A DNA stretch of 64,000 nt from Saccharothrix longispora (GTDB taxonomy: Bacteria > Actinomycetota > Actinomycetes > Mycobacteriales > Pseudonocardiaceae): assembly GCF_030852425.1 (NCBI RefSeq), contig NZ_NSDM01000003.1, positions 248,001 through 312,000 of the forward strand, read 5' to 3'. Every line of letters begins with the position of its first letter. The first letter of the stretch is position 1. Under the pieces are notes generated by a model that saw only the letters and a list, made by a program, of their open reading frames with translations, was not told the DNA's origin and searched no databases. The translations under genes and the position numbers were made by a program. This document shows, in pieces, positions 36,828 to 46,279 of this stretch.

Positions 36828-38294
36828 TCAGCCGAGGCGGAAAGTCGCCCGCTCGCGCGCGCCCCGGTCGTTGCCCGGCGCGGTGAGCACCAGGCGCCCG
36901 ACCCCGTCGTGCGCGACGTACCGGGCCGGGTCCGCGGCCAACCGCAGCGACACGCCGTCGCGGCCGGCCAGACCCGCCACCCGCACGAACGACGCCGTCC
37001 GCCCGTAGGCGTCGGAGTCCTCGTACGGGTCGACGCGCAACGACGCGCCGTCCACCCGCGCGTACCGGTCCGGGAAGTTCACCGACTGCACGGCCGTCGT
37101 GCCCGCGCCCAGGAACCCGTCGACGAGGCGGAACTGCGAGTCGCCGAGCTCGCGCACGTCGCCGTCGACGCGCAGCCGGTAGTCGTGGTGCCGCACGACC
37201 AGCCGGGGCGAGTCGACCGGCGACAACCGCACCACCGGCCCGCCCTCGCCGACGGGCACCCCGAAGCCCGGCGTGCCGTCGTCGTTCCAGTGCACCTTCT
37301 GCACGCGGGTGTGCCGGTTCGGGTCGAACAGCGGGTCGCCGGTGATGTCCCGGTAGTCGCGGGCGTGGTAGACCAGCACGTCCTGGTCGCCGACGGTGGT
37401 GAACGAGTTGTGCCCGGGGCCGTACTGCCGCGTCGCGTCGTTCGTCGTGAAGACCGGGTTCGGCGACTTGGTCCACGAGCGCGCGTCGAGCAGGTTCGCG
37501 TTCTCGTCGGCGGTGAGCAGGCCCATGCAGTAGCGGGCGTCGGTGGCGCTGGCCGAGAAGGTCACGAACACCCGGCCGTTGCGGACGAGCACCGCCGGTC
37601 CCTCGTTCACCTTGAAGCCCTGGACCTCCCAGGGCAGGGTGGGCACGGCGATGCGCACGGGTGCGCTCCCGAGCTCCAGCGGCGTGGCCATCTCGGCGAT
37701 GTAGAGGTTGCTGTTGGTCGCGATGCCGGGCTCGCTCTGCGCCCACAGGAAGTACCGCTTGCCCCGGTGCTCGAACGTGGTCGCGTCGAGCGTGAAGGTG
37801 TCCCAGGCGGTGACCACCTGCCCCTTGAGCACCCACCCGTCCTCTCGCGGGTCGGCCTTGTCCGACTCCAGCACGTAGGTGCGGATGCGGAACGGCTCGT
37901 CGGAGTCGCCCGCGGCGAAGTAGACGTACCACCGCCCGTCGACGCGGTGCAGCTCCGGGGCCCAGATGTAGCCGCCCATCCTCCCGGACGCGGGCCGTCG
38001 CCAGATCGTGCGCTCGCGGGCCGTGGCCAGGCCGTCCAGGGTGGACGCGCCGCGGACGACGACCCGGTCGTACTCGGGCACGGAGCCGGTCAGGTAGTAC
38101 ATGCCGTCCACGGGCGTGGTGATGAACGGGTCGGCGCGCTGCTCCACCAGGGGGTTGCGGGTGGGCAGGTCGGCCGCCTGCGCCGGGACGCGCTCCTGCT
38201 GCCGCGCGGAGGCGGCGGCCGCCGAGGCGGGCAGGGTGCCCGCCACGGCCAGCGCGCCGCCGGCGCGGAACAGGGACCTGCGGTCGAGACTCAC
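36828..38294 (-). CDS. secreted GH43 arabinanase/arabinofuranosidase with AbfB domain
   Basis: A 488-residue enzyme with a twin-arginine-type signal (DRRSLFRAGGALAVAG). The GH43 five-bladed propeller has the catalytic base Asp55 (EQRADPFITTP), pKa-modulating Asp170 (TFTLDATTF) and acid Glu231 (GFKVNEGPAVLV). An AbfB beta-trefoil (about 345-488; FRLVDGFLGAGTTAVQSVNF) should bind arabinofuranose. It starts with GTG behind AGAGGAG. With the GH51 and second GH43 genes it forms a set attacking arabinan or arabinoxylan side chains; the neighbouring ara operon supports arabinose as product. Confidence 0.9.
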   Translation of the reverse strand: MSLDRRSLFRAGGALAVAGTLPASAAAASARQQERVPAQAADLPTRNPLVEQRADPFITTPVDGMYYLTGSVPEYDRVVVRGASTLDGLATARERTIWRRPASGRMGGYIWAPELHRVDGRWYVYFAAGDSDEPFRIRTYVLESDKADPREDGWVLKGQVVTAWDTFTLDATTFEHRGKRYFLWAQSEPGIATNSNLYIAEMATPLELGSAPVRIAVPTLPWEVQGFKVNEGPAVLVRNGRVFVTFSASATDARYCMGLLTADENANLLDARSWTKSPNPVFTTNDATRQYGPGHNSFTTVGDQDVLVYHARDYRDITGDPLFDPNRHTRVQKVHWNDDGTPGFGVPVGEGGPVVRLSPVDSPRLVVRHHDYRLRVDGDVRELGDSQFRLVDGFLGAGTTAVQSVNFPDRYARVDGASLRVDPYEDSDAYGRTASFVRVAGLAGRDGVSLRLAADPARYVAHDGVGRLVLTAPGNDRGARERATFRLG

Positions 38295-38365
38295 GACGGC
38301 TCCTCTCGGTCGCCACCCGGCCGGTCACCCGATGTGGTGATCATGCTCGCGGGTCGATGACGTTC

Positions 38366-38377
38366 GAACAGATGTTC
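38366..38377. promoter_or_regulatory. inverted repeat upstream of the GH43-AbfB gene
   Basis: GAACAGATGTTC, with arms GAACA and TGTTC, lies in the 122-base gap between GH51 and GH43-AbfB, about 70 bases before the latter's start. It differs from the arabinose operator. A regulatory role is only suggested by position. Confidence 0.35.
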
Positions 38378-38416
38378 CATACCTTGGACTTCATGAAAAT
38401 CCCGGTGCGGGTTCGG

Positions 38417-40954
38417 TCAGCGTCGTTTGTCCTTGAGCCGCAAGAAGGTCACCGAGTGGGGCGGGAAGGTGTGGGTGAAGGCGGACGAGACCCGCACCTG
38501 GGCCTTGCGCGCCTTCACGGGCCGGGTGAACTCCGTGTTCACGTCGTCCGGCAGGCCTTCCAGCACCGTCGCCTCCGCAGCGGGCAGGACCCAGGTGCCG
38601 GCGCCGAGGTCGACCTTCGTGCGGGCGGCGTTCGCCTGCGCGTTGACCACCTTGAGGATCAGCTCGCCGGTCTTCTGGTCGCGGGTGACCACCTGGCGGA
38701 AGGGTTCGGGAGCCCGGTTGGTGTCGTCGGCGAACTCGGCCCACTTCCGCCCGTCGATGAAGAGCTTCACGGTGCGGCCACGCACCTCGACCCGCAGGTC
38801 GTAGGTGCGGCCGGTCTCGATGGTGGTGTCGTCCGAGTGGAAGACGCGCGAGGAGTTGCCGCCGTCCACGGCGGACCGGGTGTTGTTCCAGCCGCCGAGG
38901 TTCCACCAGAACGGGTTGCCGCCGCCGTTGACCGCGAAGGGGATCAGGAAGCCCTCGCTGCCGGAGCGCTTGGTGGCCTTGACGCTGAACGTGAAGTCGC
39001 GCCAGGTGGGGTCGCCCGCGGTGACCAGGGGGTTCGTGACGCCGGTGTCGGCCTGCACGTACGCGCCGTCCACCACGCCCCAGTCGCCCGTGCCGTTGCC
39101 GGTCCACCGGCTCGCGTCGCCGGAGAAGTCGTCCGCGAACAGCTCGCGCCCGTCCGCGGCCGTGACCTTCACGTCGTCGTAGGCGACCGAGGTGGCCCAG
39201 GAGGAGAGGCCGATGGCGCCGGTGATCGGTTCGGGGCTCCACGGGGTGCCGGAGGCCGTGCTCTTCACGACGTGGTCGCCCACGTTGTTCATGAACAGCT
39301 TCTGCACCTCGTAGGACGCCGACCCCCACGAGGCGTCGTTGTCGAACCAGATCATGTCCGGCCGCCACTGCACGTAGTCCTCGTTGGACAGCAGCGGCGC
39401 GTAGGAGGCGAGCTTCACCACGTCGGCGTTGCGCTCCAGGCCGGTCATGAAGGCGGCCTCGGCGAGGGCGTTGGCGAACCTGTTGTCCTGCGAGGCGTAC
39501 TCGCCGAGGAAGACCTTCGGTCCGTTGCGGTCGTAGGAGTCGTAGCGGTCGTTGTTCTCCAGGAACCAGCTCGGGCTGTTGTAGTAGTGCTCGTCGACCA
39601 TCTCGACACCGGCGTCGCGGTTGAGCTGCCAGAGCCGGTCGAAGGTGGCGCCCGTGTCGTCCGGGCCGGAGTTGCTCACCACGGTGACCTCGGGGTACCT
39701 GGCCTCGATCGCCGCCCGGAACCGCGTGAAGTTGCCGAAGAACGCCTCGGGCAGGTTCTCCTCGTTGCCCACGCCGAGGTGCGTCAGCCCGAACGGCGCC
39801 GGGTGGCCCATCTCGGCGCGCTTGCGGCCCCAGGTCGAGTCGGCCGGTCCGTTGGCGAACTCGATCAGGTCCAGCGTGTCCTGGATGTGCCGCTGGAGCA
39901 GCGCCGGGTCGTCGGTGGCGCGGTTCTGGCCGCAGCCGGTGACGAGCGCGGGCACCACGGGCAGCGGCATGGCGCCGATGTCCTCGGCGAACTGGAAGTA
40001 CTCGTAGTAGCCGAGGCCGTAGGACTGGTTGTAGCCCCAGAAGTTGGCGTTGGTGGCGCGCTCCTCGACCGGGCCGATGGTGTCCTTCCACTGGTACGAG
40101 CGCTTGCGCTCGTAGCCGGTCGAGGCGTCGTACCCGTAGTGGCTGCCGGTGTTGACCAGGCAGCCGCCGGGGAAGCGGACGAAGCCGGGCTTGAGGGCGG
40201 CGATCTTCTCGGCGAGGTCCTTGCGCAGGCCGTGGCCCTTGTAGGTGTCCTGCGGCATGAGCGAGACCATGTCCAGCCGCAGGGTGCCCGTTCCCCCGCC
40301 GGCGACGAGCAGCCTGCCGGTGGTGGACGACTCGCGTGCGCGGAAGGTGCCGGTGTACTTGGTCCAGCCGTCGCCGCGCACCTGGATCTTCAGCCCCGGC
40401 GCCAGCTCCTTGCCCGCGGGGTCGGTGAGGCCGACGGTGAGCGGCGTGCCCGCCGCCTGGTCGGTGCGCGCCCAGGCGGAGAAGTCGTACTTCTCGTCGC
40501 GCTCGACGTTGATGCCGGAGTTGTAGCCCGCGTTGACGACCCCGGCGGGCAGGCCGAGCTTGAGGTGGCGCCGGTTGCGCTCGTTGAGCCGCGCGTCGTC
40601 GTCGACCACGTCGAGCGTGCCGCCGGTCGGCGCCCAGCCGGTGAGGGGTGTGTAGCCGGCGTTGTCGGCCGGGTCGTACTCGAACGACCGGTTCTGCACC
40701 AGTTCGGCGTAGAGCCCGCCGTCGGCGGCCCGGTTGATGTCCTCGAAGAAGACGCCGTACATGGTGTCGTCGATCGAGGCGCCCTTGGCCTGCGGGTCGA
40801 TGCCGATGGTGTAGTCGGTCCGGGCCGCCGCCTGCGCGGCGAAGCCGGGCAACGCGTACCCGCCCCCGCCGGCCGCCGAGGCGGGGCTGAGCGCCGGCAC
40901 GGCGAGGGCTACCGCCAGCACGGCGGGCAGCAGTGTCAGAGAACGAGATCTCAC
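38417..40954 (-). CDS. secreted GH51 alpha-L-arabinofuranosidase with internal carbohydrate-binding-type domain
   Basis: An 845-residue exported enzyme (signal peptide to about residue 28). The GH51 catalytic barrel has GVFFEDINRAADGGLYAEL, RFPGGCLVNTG, acid/base Glu398 in GVGNEEN and nucleophile Glu485 in VFLGEYASQ. An insertion of about 190 residues in the C-terminal half (ELFADDFSGDASRWTGNG to KWAEFADD) has a jelly-roll appearance like LamG/DUF1080-type domains, and a beta-sandwich closes the protein. Most GH51 enzymes are intracellular; this exported large form is of the type found in actinomycetes and bifidobacteria. It removes terminal arabinofuranose from arabinan and arabinoxylan. Confidence 0.92.
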   Translation of the reverse strand: MRSRSLTLLPAVLAVALAVPALSPASAAGGGGYALPGFAAQAAARTDYTIGIDPQAKGASIDDTMYGVFFEDINRAADGGLYAELVQNRSFEYDPADNAGYTPLTGWAPTGGTLDVVDDDARLNERNRRHLKLGLPAGVVNAGYNSGINVERDEKYDFSAWARTDQAAGTPLTVGLTDPAGKELAPGLKIQVRGDGWTKYTGTFRARESSTTGRLLVAGGGTGTLRLDMVSLMPQDTYKGHGLRKDLAEKIAALKPGFVRFPGGCLVNTGSHYGYDASTGYERKRSYQWKDTIGPVEERATNANFWGYNQSYGLGYYEYFQFAEDIGAMPLPVVPALVTGCGQNRATDDPALLQRHIQDTLDLIEFANGPADSTWGRKRAEMGHPAPFGLTHLGVGNEENLPEAFFGNFTRFRAAIEARYPEVTVVSNSGPDDTGATFDRLWQLNRDAGVEMVDEHYYNSPSWFLENNDRYDSYDRNGPKVFLGEYASQDNRFANALAEAAFMTGLERNADVVKLASYAPLLSNEDYVQWRPDMIWFDNDASWGSASYEVQKLFMNNVGDHVVKSTASGTPWSPEPITGAIGLSSWATSVAYDDVKVTAADGRELFADDFSGDASRWTGNGTGDWGVVDGAYVQADTGVTNPLVTAGDPTWRDFTFSVKATKRSGSEGFLIPFAVNGGGNPFWWNLGGWNNTRSAVDGGNSSRVFHSDDTTIETGRTYDLRVEVRGRTVKLFIDGRKWAEFADDTNRAPEPFRQVVTRDQKTGELILKVVNAQANAARTKVDLGAGTWVLPAAEATVLEGLPDDVNTEFTRPVKARKAQVRVSSAFTHTFPPHSVTFLRLKDKRR

Positions 40955-41048
40955 AACCCAATCCCTTCGTGGGGACCCGTCACATCACGCGCGCACGCTC
41001 CACCCGGTCGGGCCGGCCACCGGCTGAGGTGCTCGTCCGATCGCCGGT

Positions 41049-43415
41049 TCACGGGTAGGCGGCCCGGACGCGGTCCAGCTCCGCCTTGGTGACCGGCAGG
41101 ACGGTGCCGTGCCGGGGACGGCTGGGTAGTTGGTAGTCGGTCGACATCCGCCACTGCCCGGAGGTCAGGTCGGTGGTCTCGAAGGGCACGTAGCCGCGTC
41201 CGCCGAACTCGTCGATGAACAGGTACCACTTGTCCTCGGTGTTGGACTTGAAGACCGTGGGCCCCTCGCCCTGCCGGATCGAGCCCTTGCCGATGCAGTC
41301 GGCCACGAAGTCGTAGGAGGTGTCGCGCAGCTCGGTGGACCGCTCGGCCAGGATGAACTTGCTGCACGGCGTGGAGGAGGTGTTGTTCCGCTCGTCCTTG
41401 GTGAACCGGTAGTACTCCGTGCCGTGCTTGATCACGGTCGAGTCGATCACCGAGTAGCCGGGGTCCACCCAGACCTGCGGCTCGGTGAAGGTGCGGAAGT
41501 CGCGGGTGGTCGCGTACAGCATCTTGTTGTAGGTGTTGCCCGTGTGCCCCGGGTCGTCTTCGGCGTAGAGCTTCGACGCCCAGAAGACGACGTACGCGCC
41601 GATGCTGTCGTCGTAGTACGCCTCGGGTGCCCACGTGTTGCCCGCGGTCTCCGGGGAGACCTGGACGTGGCGCTGCTGCGACCAGTTCACGAGGTCCGTG
41701 GATTCCCACACCTCGATGTGGCGGCTGCCCTTGCGCTGCACGAGGTCCCAGTTGCCGTTCCCGTGCATCTTCAGGTCGGTGGCGATGAGGAAGAACCTGT
41801 CGCCCTCGGGTGAGCGGATGATGAACGGGTCGCGGACGCCCTTGTCTCCCTGGGAGGAGGTGAGCACCGGGTTGCCCCGGTTGAGCTCGTCCCACTTCAG
41901 CGCGTCGTTGCCCCGGCTGGCGGCGAAGTAGACCTGCTCGCCGGTCGCGGTGCCCTCGCCGGTGAAGTAGCCGAAGAGGTAGCCCTCGTAGTCCTGTGGC
42001 TGCGGCAGGGGGGTCACGGTGAGGTCGAAGCGGCGCTTGGCCTGCTTGTGGCCGCTCTCGACGGTCGCGGTGAGGGTGACGCGTTCGGCGCTCTCGCCGT
42101 GCGCGGGTCGGGTGACCTCGCCGGTCTCGGTGACGACCTTCTTCTTCGTCGACTTCCAGGACACCTCGGTGCCGTGCAGGCCGGTGGTGGGGAGGGTGAG
42201 GTTGCCGCGGACGTCGGAGGCGTTCCACACGGTCAGCGCGGCGGCGGCCTCGTCGACCTTCTGGCGGTCGGTCTGCTCGGGAAGGACGGTGACCGTGAAG
42301 GCACGGGCCAGGCCGTGCGCCGACGCGGTGAGGGTGACGGTTTCCGGGCGGCTGCCGGGCGCGGGGCGGGTGACGGAGCCGGTGGCGGTCACGTACCGGG
42401 GGTCGCCGCTGTGCCAGGTGATGGTCGAGCCGTAGGGGCCGGTCGTCGGCAGGGTGAGGTTCGCGGTGACGGCGGACAGGTCGCCGAGGTCGAGGGCGGC
42501 CAGGTCTCGGCGGGCCTTCTCCTGGTCGGGCACGAAGCCCAGCTCGTGCACCTCGGCGGGGGTGAGCGCGCGGTCGTAGAGGCGGAAGTCGCGGATGGCG
42601 CCCTTGAGGCGGCGGTCCCCGCTGTAGACCGAACGGCCGAGGTGGTTGGCGGTCGTGGTGCCGTTGCCGATGGCGGCCGGGGTGGTGGTGACGTCGGTCT
42701 TGCGGCCGACTTCGACACCGTCCTCGTAGAGCACGGCGGTGCCGCCGGCCAACGTGTAGGTGAGCGTCTTCCAGACGCCCCTGGCGAGGTCGCGCCCGGC
42801 CGTGGTGGTCTGCTCGGTGGACCAGTTGCCGGTGGCGATGGAGGTGCGGTAGGCGTTGCCCGTGGTGAAGAGGTAGCCGTTGCCCGTGCTGCCCGACGAG
42901 TTGCCGAGGCCCCAGATGAAGTAGGGCGTGGACTGGTCGGCGTCGATCCGGACCTGGATCGAGACGGAGACGTCGGTCAGGCCGCGCAGCAGGTCGTCGG
43001 GCAGGTCGACGTGCCCGTCGACGCCGCCGAGGCGGAGGCCGTCGGCGCCGGAGGGCGTGGCGTCTCCGACGATGGTGGCGGCCCGGCCGCCACCGGAGGC
43101 GTCGGTCGCGACGGTGCCGGCGGTCTCGGTGAGGGGGTAGTGCAGGACGAGTCCGTCGGTCACGCCGGCGGCCGAGGCGGCCGGGGCGACCACGGCCGCG
43201 ATCAGCGCGGTGACCAGCGCCGCGACCGGGAGGGCGGCGCGGCGCCGGGCGAACGCGGTCCGGCGGGTCGACTCCGGCCGGCCGGCCGGAGTGGGATGAC
43301 CGGCCGGAGCGGGGTGGCCGGATGTGGCGGACCGGTTCACTGAATCGGTCAGGCGGTCACCGGCCGCGAAGACGGGCCGCGAGGGCTGGAGTCTGACGGG
43401 ACGCAGGGGAAGCAT
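41049..43415 (-). CDS. secreted LamG - Ig-like - GH43 glycosidase
   Basis: A 788-residue exported protein. An unusually long N-region (about 55 residues, with a Pro/Gly repeat HPAPAGHPTPAGRP) precedes the signal helix. A LamG/concanavalin-type domain (about 85-250; LVLHYPLTETAGTVATDASG, IRDFRLYDRALTPAEV), two bacterial Ig-like domains (LTLPTTGPYGSTITWHSG and LTLPTTGLHGTEVSWKST) and a GH43 domain (GVRDPFIIRSPEGDRFFLIA, NTWAPEAYYDDSIGAY, GSIRQGEGPTVFKS) follow. Probably an arabinan-active enzyme, judged from context. ATG 43415 is a reasonable start but lacks a strong ribosome site. It is divergent from ytfQ across operator-like sites. Confidence 0.87.
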   Translation of the reverse strand: MLPLRPVRLQPSRPVFAAGDRLTDSVNRSATSGHPAPAGHPTPAGRPESTRRTAFARRRAALPVAALVTALIAAVVAPAASAAGVTDGLVLHYPLTETAGTVATDASGGGRAATIVGDATPSGADGLRLGGVDGHVDLPDDLLRGLTDVSVSIQVRIDADQSTPYFIWGLGNSSGSTGNGYLFTTGNAYRTSIATGNWSTEQTTTAGRDLARGVWKTLTYTLAGGTAVLYEDGVEVGRKTDVTTTPAAIGNGTTTANHLGRSVYSGDRRLKGAIRDFRLYDRALTPAEVHELGFVPDQEKARRDLAALDLGDLSAVTANLTLPTTGPYGSTITWHSGDPRYVTATGSVTRPAPGSRPETVTLTASAHGLARAFTVTVLPEQTDRQKVDEAAAALTVWNASDVRGNLTLPTTGLHGTEVSWKSTKKKVVTETGEVTRPAHGESAERVTLTATVESGHKQAKRRFDLTVTPLPQPQDYEGYLFGYFTGEGTATGEQVYFAASRGNDALKWDELNRGNPVLTSSQGDKGVRDPFIIRSPEGDRFFLIATDLKMHGNGNWDLVQRKGSRHIEVWESTDLVNWSQQRHVQVSPETAGNTWAPEAYYDDSIGAYVVFWASKLYAEDDPGHTGNTYNKMLYATTRDFRTFTEPQVWVDPGYSVIDSTVIKHGTEYYRFTKDERNNTSSTPCSKFILAERSTELRDTSYDFVADCIGKGSIRQGEGPTVFKSNTEDKWYLFIDEFGGRGYVPFETTDLTSGQWRMSTDYQLPSRPRHGTVLPVTKAELDRVRAAYP

Positions 43416-43500
43416 GGGGGCGTCGCTCTCGTCTTGCGCGCGGCACGGGGCCGCGTGGTGAACAGGACGTCCGGGTGTTGACGTGCGCTGAGTCACAAAA

Positions 43501-43514
43501 GTGAGCGCTAACAT
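43501..43514. promoter_or_regulatory. variant arabinose-type operator between GH43 and ytfQ
   Basis: Read on the minus strand it is ATGTTAGCGCTCAC, sharing ATGTTAGCG with the 16-mer before araB and the LacI gene. It stands in the divergent region and could bring both genes under the same repressor. Confidence 0.55.
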
Positions 43515-43580
43515 ACGACCGTTCTGACGAACATGTCAAGCGTGCAAAGTTGTTGTTTCCAGGGGGTTGACGTCCCGATT

Positions 43581-43592
43581 GTGAACGCTCAC
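43581..43592. promoter_or_regulatory. operator-like dyad before ytfQ
   Basis: GTGAACGCTCAC, a near-palindrome of LacI type, lies directly behind a -35-like TTGACG (43567) and 75 bases before the ytfQ start. It resembles the right half of the site at 43501. Confidence 0.45.
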
Positions 43593-43667
43593 CCTTGTGG
43601 CCCAGGTGACCACGGTCACGCGGTTCGCCGCCCCGCCAGTGTCTCGGGCACACACGGAGGAAGACCA

Positions 43668-44639
43668 GTGCTGAAGAAGATCGCGACCGCCGCCAGCGCG
43701 GTCCTGTTGGCCGCGCTGACCGCGTGCGGCTCCGGTGGGTCCGGGGACGCCGGCTCCTCGGGCGCCGACGACGGCAAGATCACCATGGGCTTCGCCCAGG
43801 TGGGCGCCGAGAGCGGTTGGCGCACCGCGAACACCAAGTCGATCCAGGAGGAGGCCGCCGCGGCCGGGGTCGACCTGAAGTTCTCCGACGCGCAGCAGAA
43901 GCAGGAGAACCAGATCAAGGCGATCCGCTCCTACATCCAGCAGAAGGTGGACGTCATCGCCTTCAGCCCGGTGGTGGAGACCGGCTGGGACACCGTCCTG
44001 CTGGAGGCCAAGCGCGCGAACATCCCGGTGATCCTGACCGACCGCGCGGTCGACTCGGACGACACCTCGCTCTACAAGACCTTCCTCGGCTCGGACTTCA
44101 TCGAGGAGGGCAAGAAGGCCGGCGAGTGGCTGAAGGAGAACGCGGCGGGCGCGAAGAACGTCGTCGAGCTCCAGGGCACGACGGGCGCGGCGCCGGCGAT
44201 CGACCGCAAGAAGGGCTTCGAGGACGCCATCGCGGGCACGGACCTGAAGATCGTCGCCACGCAGACCGGTGACTTCACCCGCTCGGGCGGCAAGCAGGTC
44301 ATGGAGGCGTTCCTGAAGTCGGTGCCGCAGATCGACGTGGTCTACGCGCACAACGACGACATGGGCCTGGGTGCGATCGAGGCGATCAAGGCAGCGGGCA
44401 AGGTGCCCGGCAAGGACATCAAGATCATCACGGTGGACGCGGTGAAGGACGGCATGACCGCGCTGGCCGCCGGCGAGATCAACTTCATCGTCGAGTGCAA
44501 CCCGCTGCTGGGCAAGCAGCTGATGGAACTGGCGAAGAAGGTCGTCGCCGGCGAGGAGGTGCCGCCGCGGGTGGTCACCGAGGAGACGACGTTCACCTCG
44601 GAGCAGGCCAAGGCCGCGCTCCCGGAGCGCAAGTACTGA
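43668..44639 (+). CDS. ytfQ: furanose-sugar-binding lipoprotein, YtfQ type
   Basis: A 323-residue binding protein with lipobox ALTAC (Cys20). It has the YtfQ hallmark MGFAQVGAESGWRTANTKSI, then FSDAQQKQENQIKAIRSYIQ, VDVIAFSPVVETGWDTVL and YAHNDDMGLGAIEAIKAAGK. E. coli YtfQ binds galactofuranose and related furanoses. Here, beside arabinan hydrolases, L-arabinofuranose is as likely a ligand. It starts with GTG behind GGAGGAAG, is first in a four-gene operon, and is followed by a strong hairpin. Confidence 0.93.
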   Translation: MLKKIATAASAVLLAALTACGSGGSGDAGSSGADDGKITMGFAQVGAESGWRTANTKSIQEEAAAAGVDLKFSDAQQKQENQIKAIRSYIQQKVDVIAFSPVVETGWDTVLLEAKRANIPVILTDRAVDSDDTSLYKTFLGSDFIEEGKKAGEWLKENAAGAKNVVELQGTTGAAPAIDRKKGFEDAIAGTDLKIVATQTGDFTRSGGKQVMEAFLKSVPQIDVVYAHNDDMGLGAIEAIKAAGKVPGKDIKIITVDAVKDGMTALAAGEINFIVECNPLLGKQLMELAKKVVAGEEVPPRVVTEETTFTSEQAKAALPERKY

Positions 44640-44662
44640 CCCGCGAGCACTGATCACAGACC

Positions 44663-44702
44663 GCGGTCCCCGCCACCCTCCGGGTGTGGTGGCGGGGACC
44701 GC
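44663..44702 (+). terminator. intercistronic 15-bp hairpin between ytfQ and ytfR
   Basis: GCGGTCCCCGCCACC (44663-44677) and its exact complement (44688-44702) flank a 10-base loop, 23 bases after the ytfQ stop and 26 before ytfR. It probably stabilises or partly terminates the message, so that more binding protein than channel is made, as known for other binding-protein genes. Confidence 0.7.
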
Positions 44703-44728
44703 ACCCAGCGTGTGAGGGGAGTTGTCCG

Positions 44729-46279
44729 GTGACCGAGCCGGTCGTCGACATGCGGGGCATCTCGGTGGAGTTCCCCGGTGTGAAGGCACTGCAAGAGGTG
44801 GACTTCCGGCTGTTCCCCGGCGAGGTCCACGCCCTGATGGGCGAGAACGGAGCGGGCAAGTCCACGCTCATCAAGGCGCTGACGGGCGTGCACCCGCTCG
44901 CCGCGGGCGAGATCCGCCACGCGGGGCAACCGGTGTCGTTCGCCGGACCCGCGCAGGCGCAGGCGGCCGGGATCAGCACCGTCTACCAGGAGGTGAACCT
45001 CTGCGCGAACCTGACCGTGGCGGAGAACATCCTCCTCGGGCGCGAGCCCCGGAAGTTCGGCCGGATCGACGGCAGGGGCATGCGCAGGCGCTCGGCGGAG
45101 CTGCTGGCGCGCATCGGGCTGCGCATCGACCCGGGCTCGGTCCTGGGCAGTCACCCGATCGCGGTGCAGCAGCTGGTGGCCATCGCGCGCGCGGTCGCCG
45201 TGGACGCCCGGGTCCTGGTGCTCGACGAGCCGACCTCCAGCCTGGACGCCGACGAGGTGGCGGAGCTGTTCCGGATCATCCGGGTGCTGCGCGACGAGGG
45301 CGTCGCGGTGCTGTTCGTGACGCACTTCCTGGACCAGGTGTACGAGATCTCCGACCGGATGACGGTCCTGCGCAACGGCCGGCTGGTCGGTGAGCACATG
45401 ACCGCCTCGTTCAGCCGGATCGACCTGGTGTCGGCGATGCTGGGGCGCGAGATGGGCGTGCTGGAGGAGATCGAGCACCGGTCCGGCAACACGCCGGGCG
45501 AGCCGCTGCTCGTGGCGCAGGGCCTGGGGCGCAAGGGGTCGGTGGCGCCGTTCGACCTGGAGGTGCGCGCGGGCGAGGTGGTCGGCCTGGCCGGGTTGCT
45601 CGGTTCCGGGCGCACGGAGGTGGCGCGGCTGCTGTTCGGCGCGGACAAGGCCGACTCGGGCCGGGTGCTGGTGGACGGGACGCCGCTGCGGCTGACCGGG
45701 CCGCGCGCGGCGATCGGGGCGGGCATCGCGTTCTCCTCGGAGGACCGCAAGGCCGAGGGCGTGGTGGCGGACCTGACCATCCGGGACAACCTGGTGCTGG
45801 CGCTCCAGGCGGCCCGCGGCTGGGCCCGGCCGGTGCCGCGCAGGCAGGCCGACGAGCTGGTGGCGAAGTACGTGGAGATGCTGGACATCCGGCCCGCCGA
45901 CGCGGACGCGGTGGTGGGCACCCTGTCCGGCGGCAACCAGCAGAAGGTGCTGCTGGCCCGGTGGCTGGTGACCGAGCCCCGGCTGTTGATCCTGGACGAG
46001 CCGACGCGCGGCATCGACGTCGGCGCGAAGGCGCAGATCCAGAAGGTGGTGGCAGACCTGGCGGCCGGCGGCATGGCGGTCGTGTTCATCTCCGCCGAGT
46101 TGGAGGAGGTGGTCCGCATCGCGGACCGGGTGGTCGTGATGCGCGACCGGAAGATGGTCGCCGAACTGGGCGGCGACGCGGGCGTGGACGACGTGATGGA
46201 GCTGATCGCGGGGTCGGTCGACGAGCCCGCCGAGGCCGAGGTCGTCGTGACGCCGATCGACAAGGCGGTGGCCTCGTGA
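44729..46279 (+). CDS. ytfR: furanose ABC transporter ATPase, YtfR type
   Basis: A 516-residue tandem ATPase of the CUT2 class. Walker [10 protein letters not shown] and Walker B VLVLDEPTSSLDADE in the first half, [15 protein letters not shown] and [20 protein letters not shown] in the second. GTG 44729 has AGGGGAG upstream; the next gene's GTG overlaps the stop. Partner of YtfT and YjfF. Confidence 0.94.
   Translation: MTEPVVDMRGISVEFPGVKALQEVDFRLFPGEVHALMGENGAGKSTLIKALTGVHPLAAGEIRHAGQPVSFAGPAQAQAAGISTVYQEVNLCANLTVAENILLGREPRKFGRIDGRGMRRRSAELLARIGLRIDPGSVLGSHPIAVQQLVAIARAVAVDARVLVLDEPTSSLDADEVAELFRIIRVLRDEGVAVLFVTHFLDQVYEISDRMTVLRNGRLVGEHMTASFSRIDLVSAMLGREMGVLEEIEHRSGNTPGEPLLVAQGLGRKGSVAPFDLEVRAGEVVGLAGLLGSGRTEVARLLFGADKADSGRVLVDGTPLRLTGPRAAIGAGIAFSSEDRKAEGVVADLTIRDNLVLALQAARGWARPVPRRQADELVAKYVEMLDIRPADADAVVGTLSGGNQQKVLLARWLVTEPRLLILDEPTRGIDVGAKAQIQKVVADLAAGGMAVVFISAELEEVVRIADRVVVMRDRKMVAELGGDAGVDDVMELIAGSVDEPAEAEVVVTPIDKAVAS

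Noticed and set aside
41049-43514. Start of the LamG-GH43 gene at 43514
   Set aside because: That start lies inside the operator-like site at 43501 and would add 33 residues without features; ATG 43415 is more likely.
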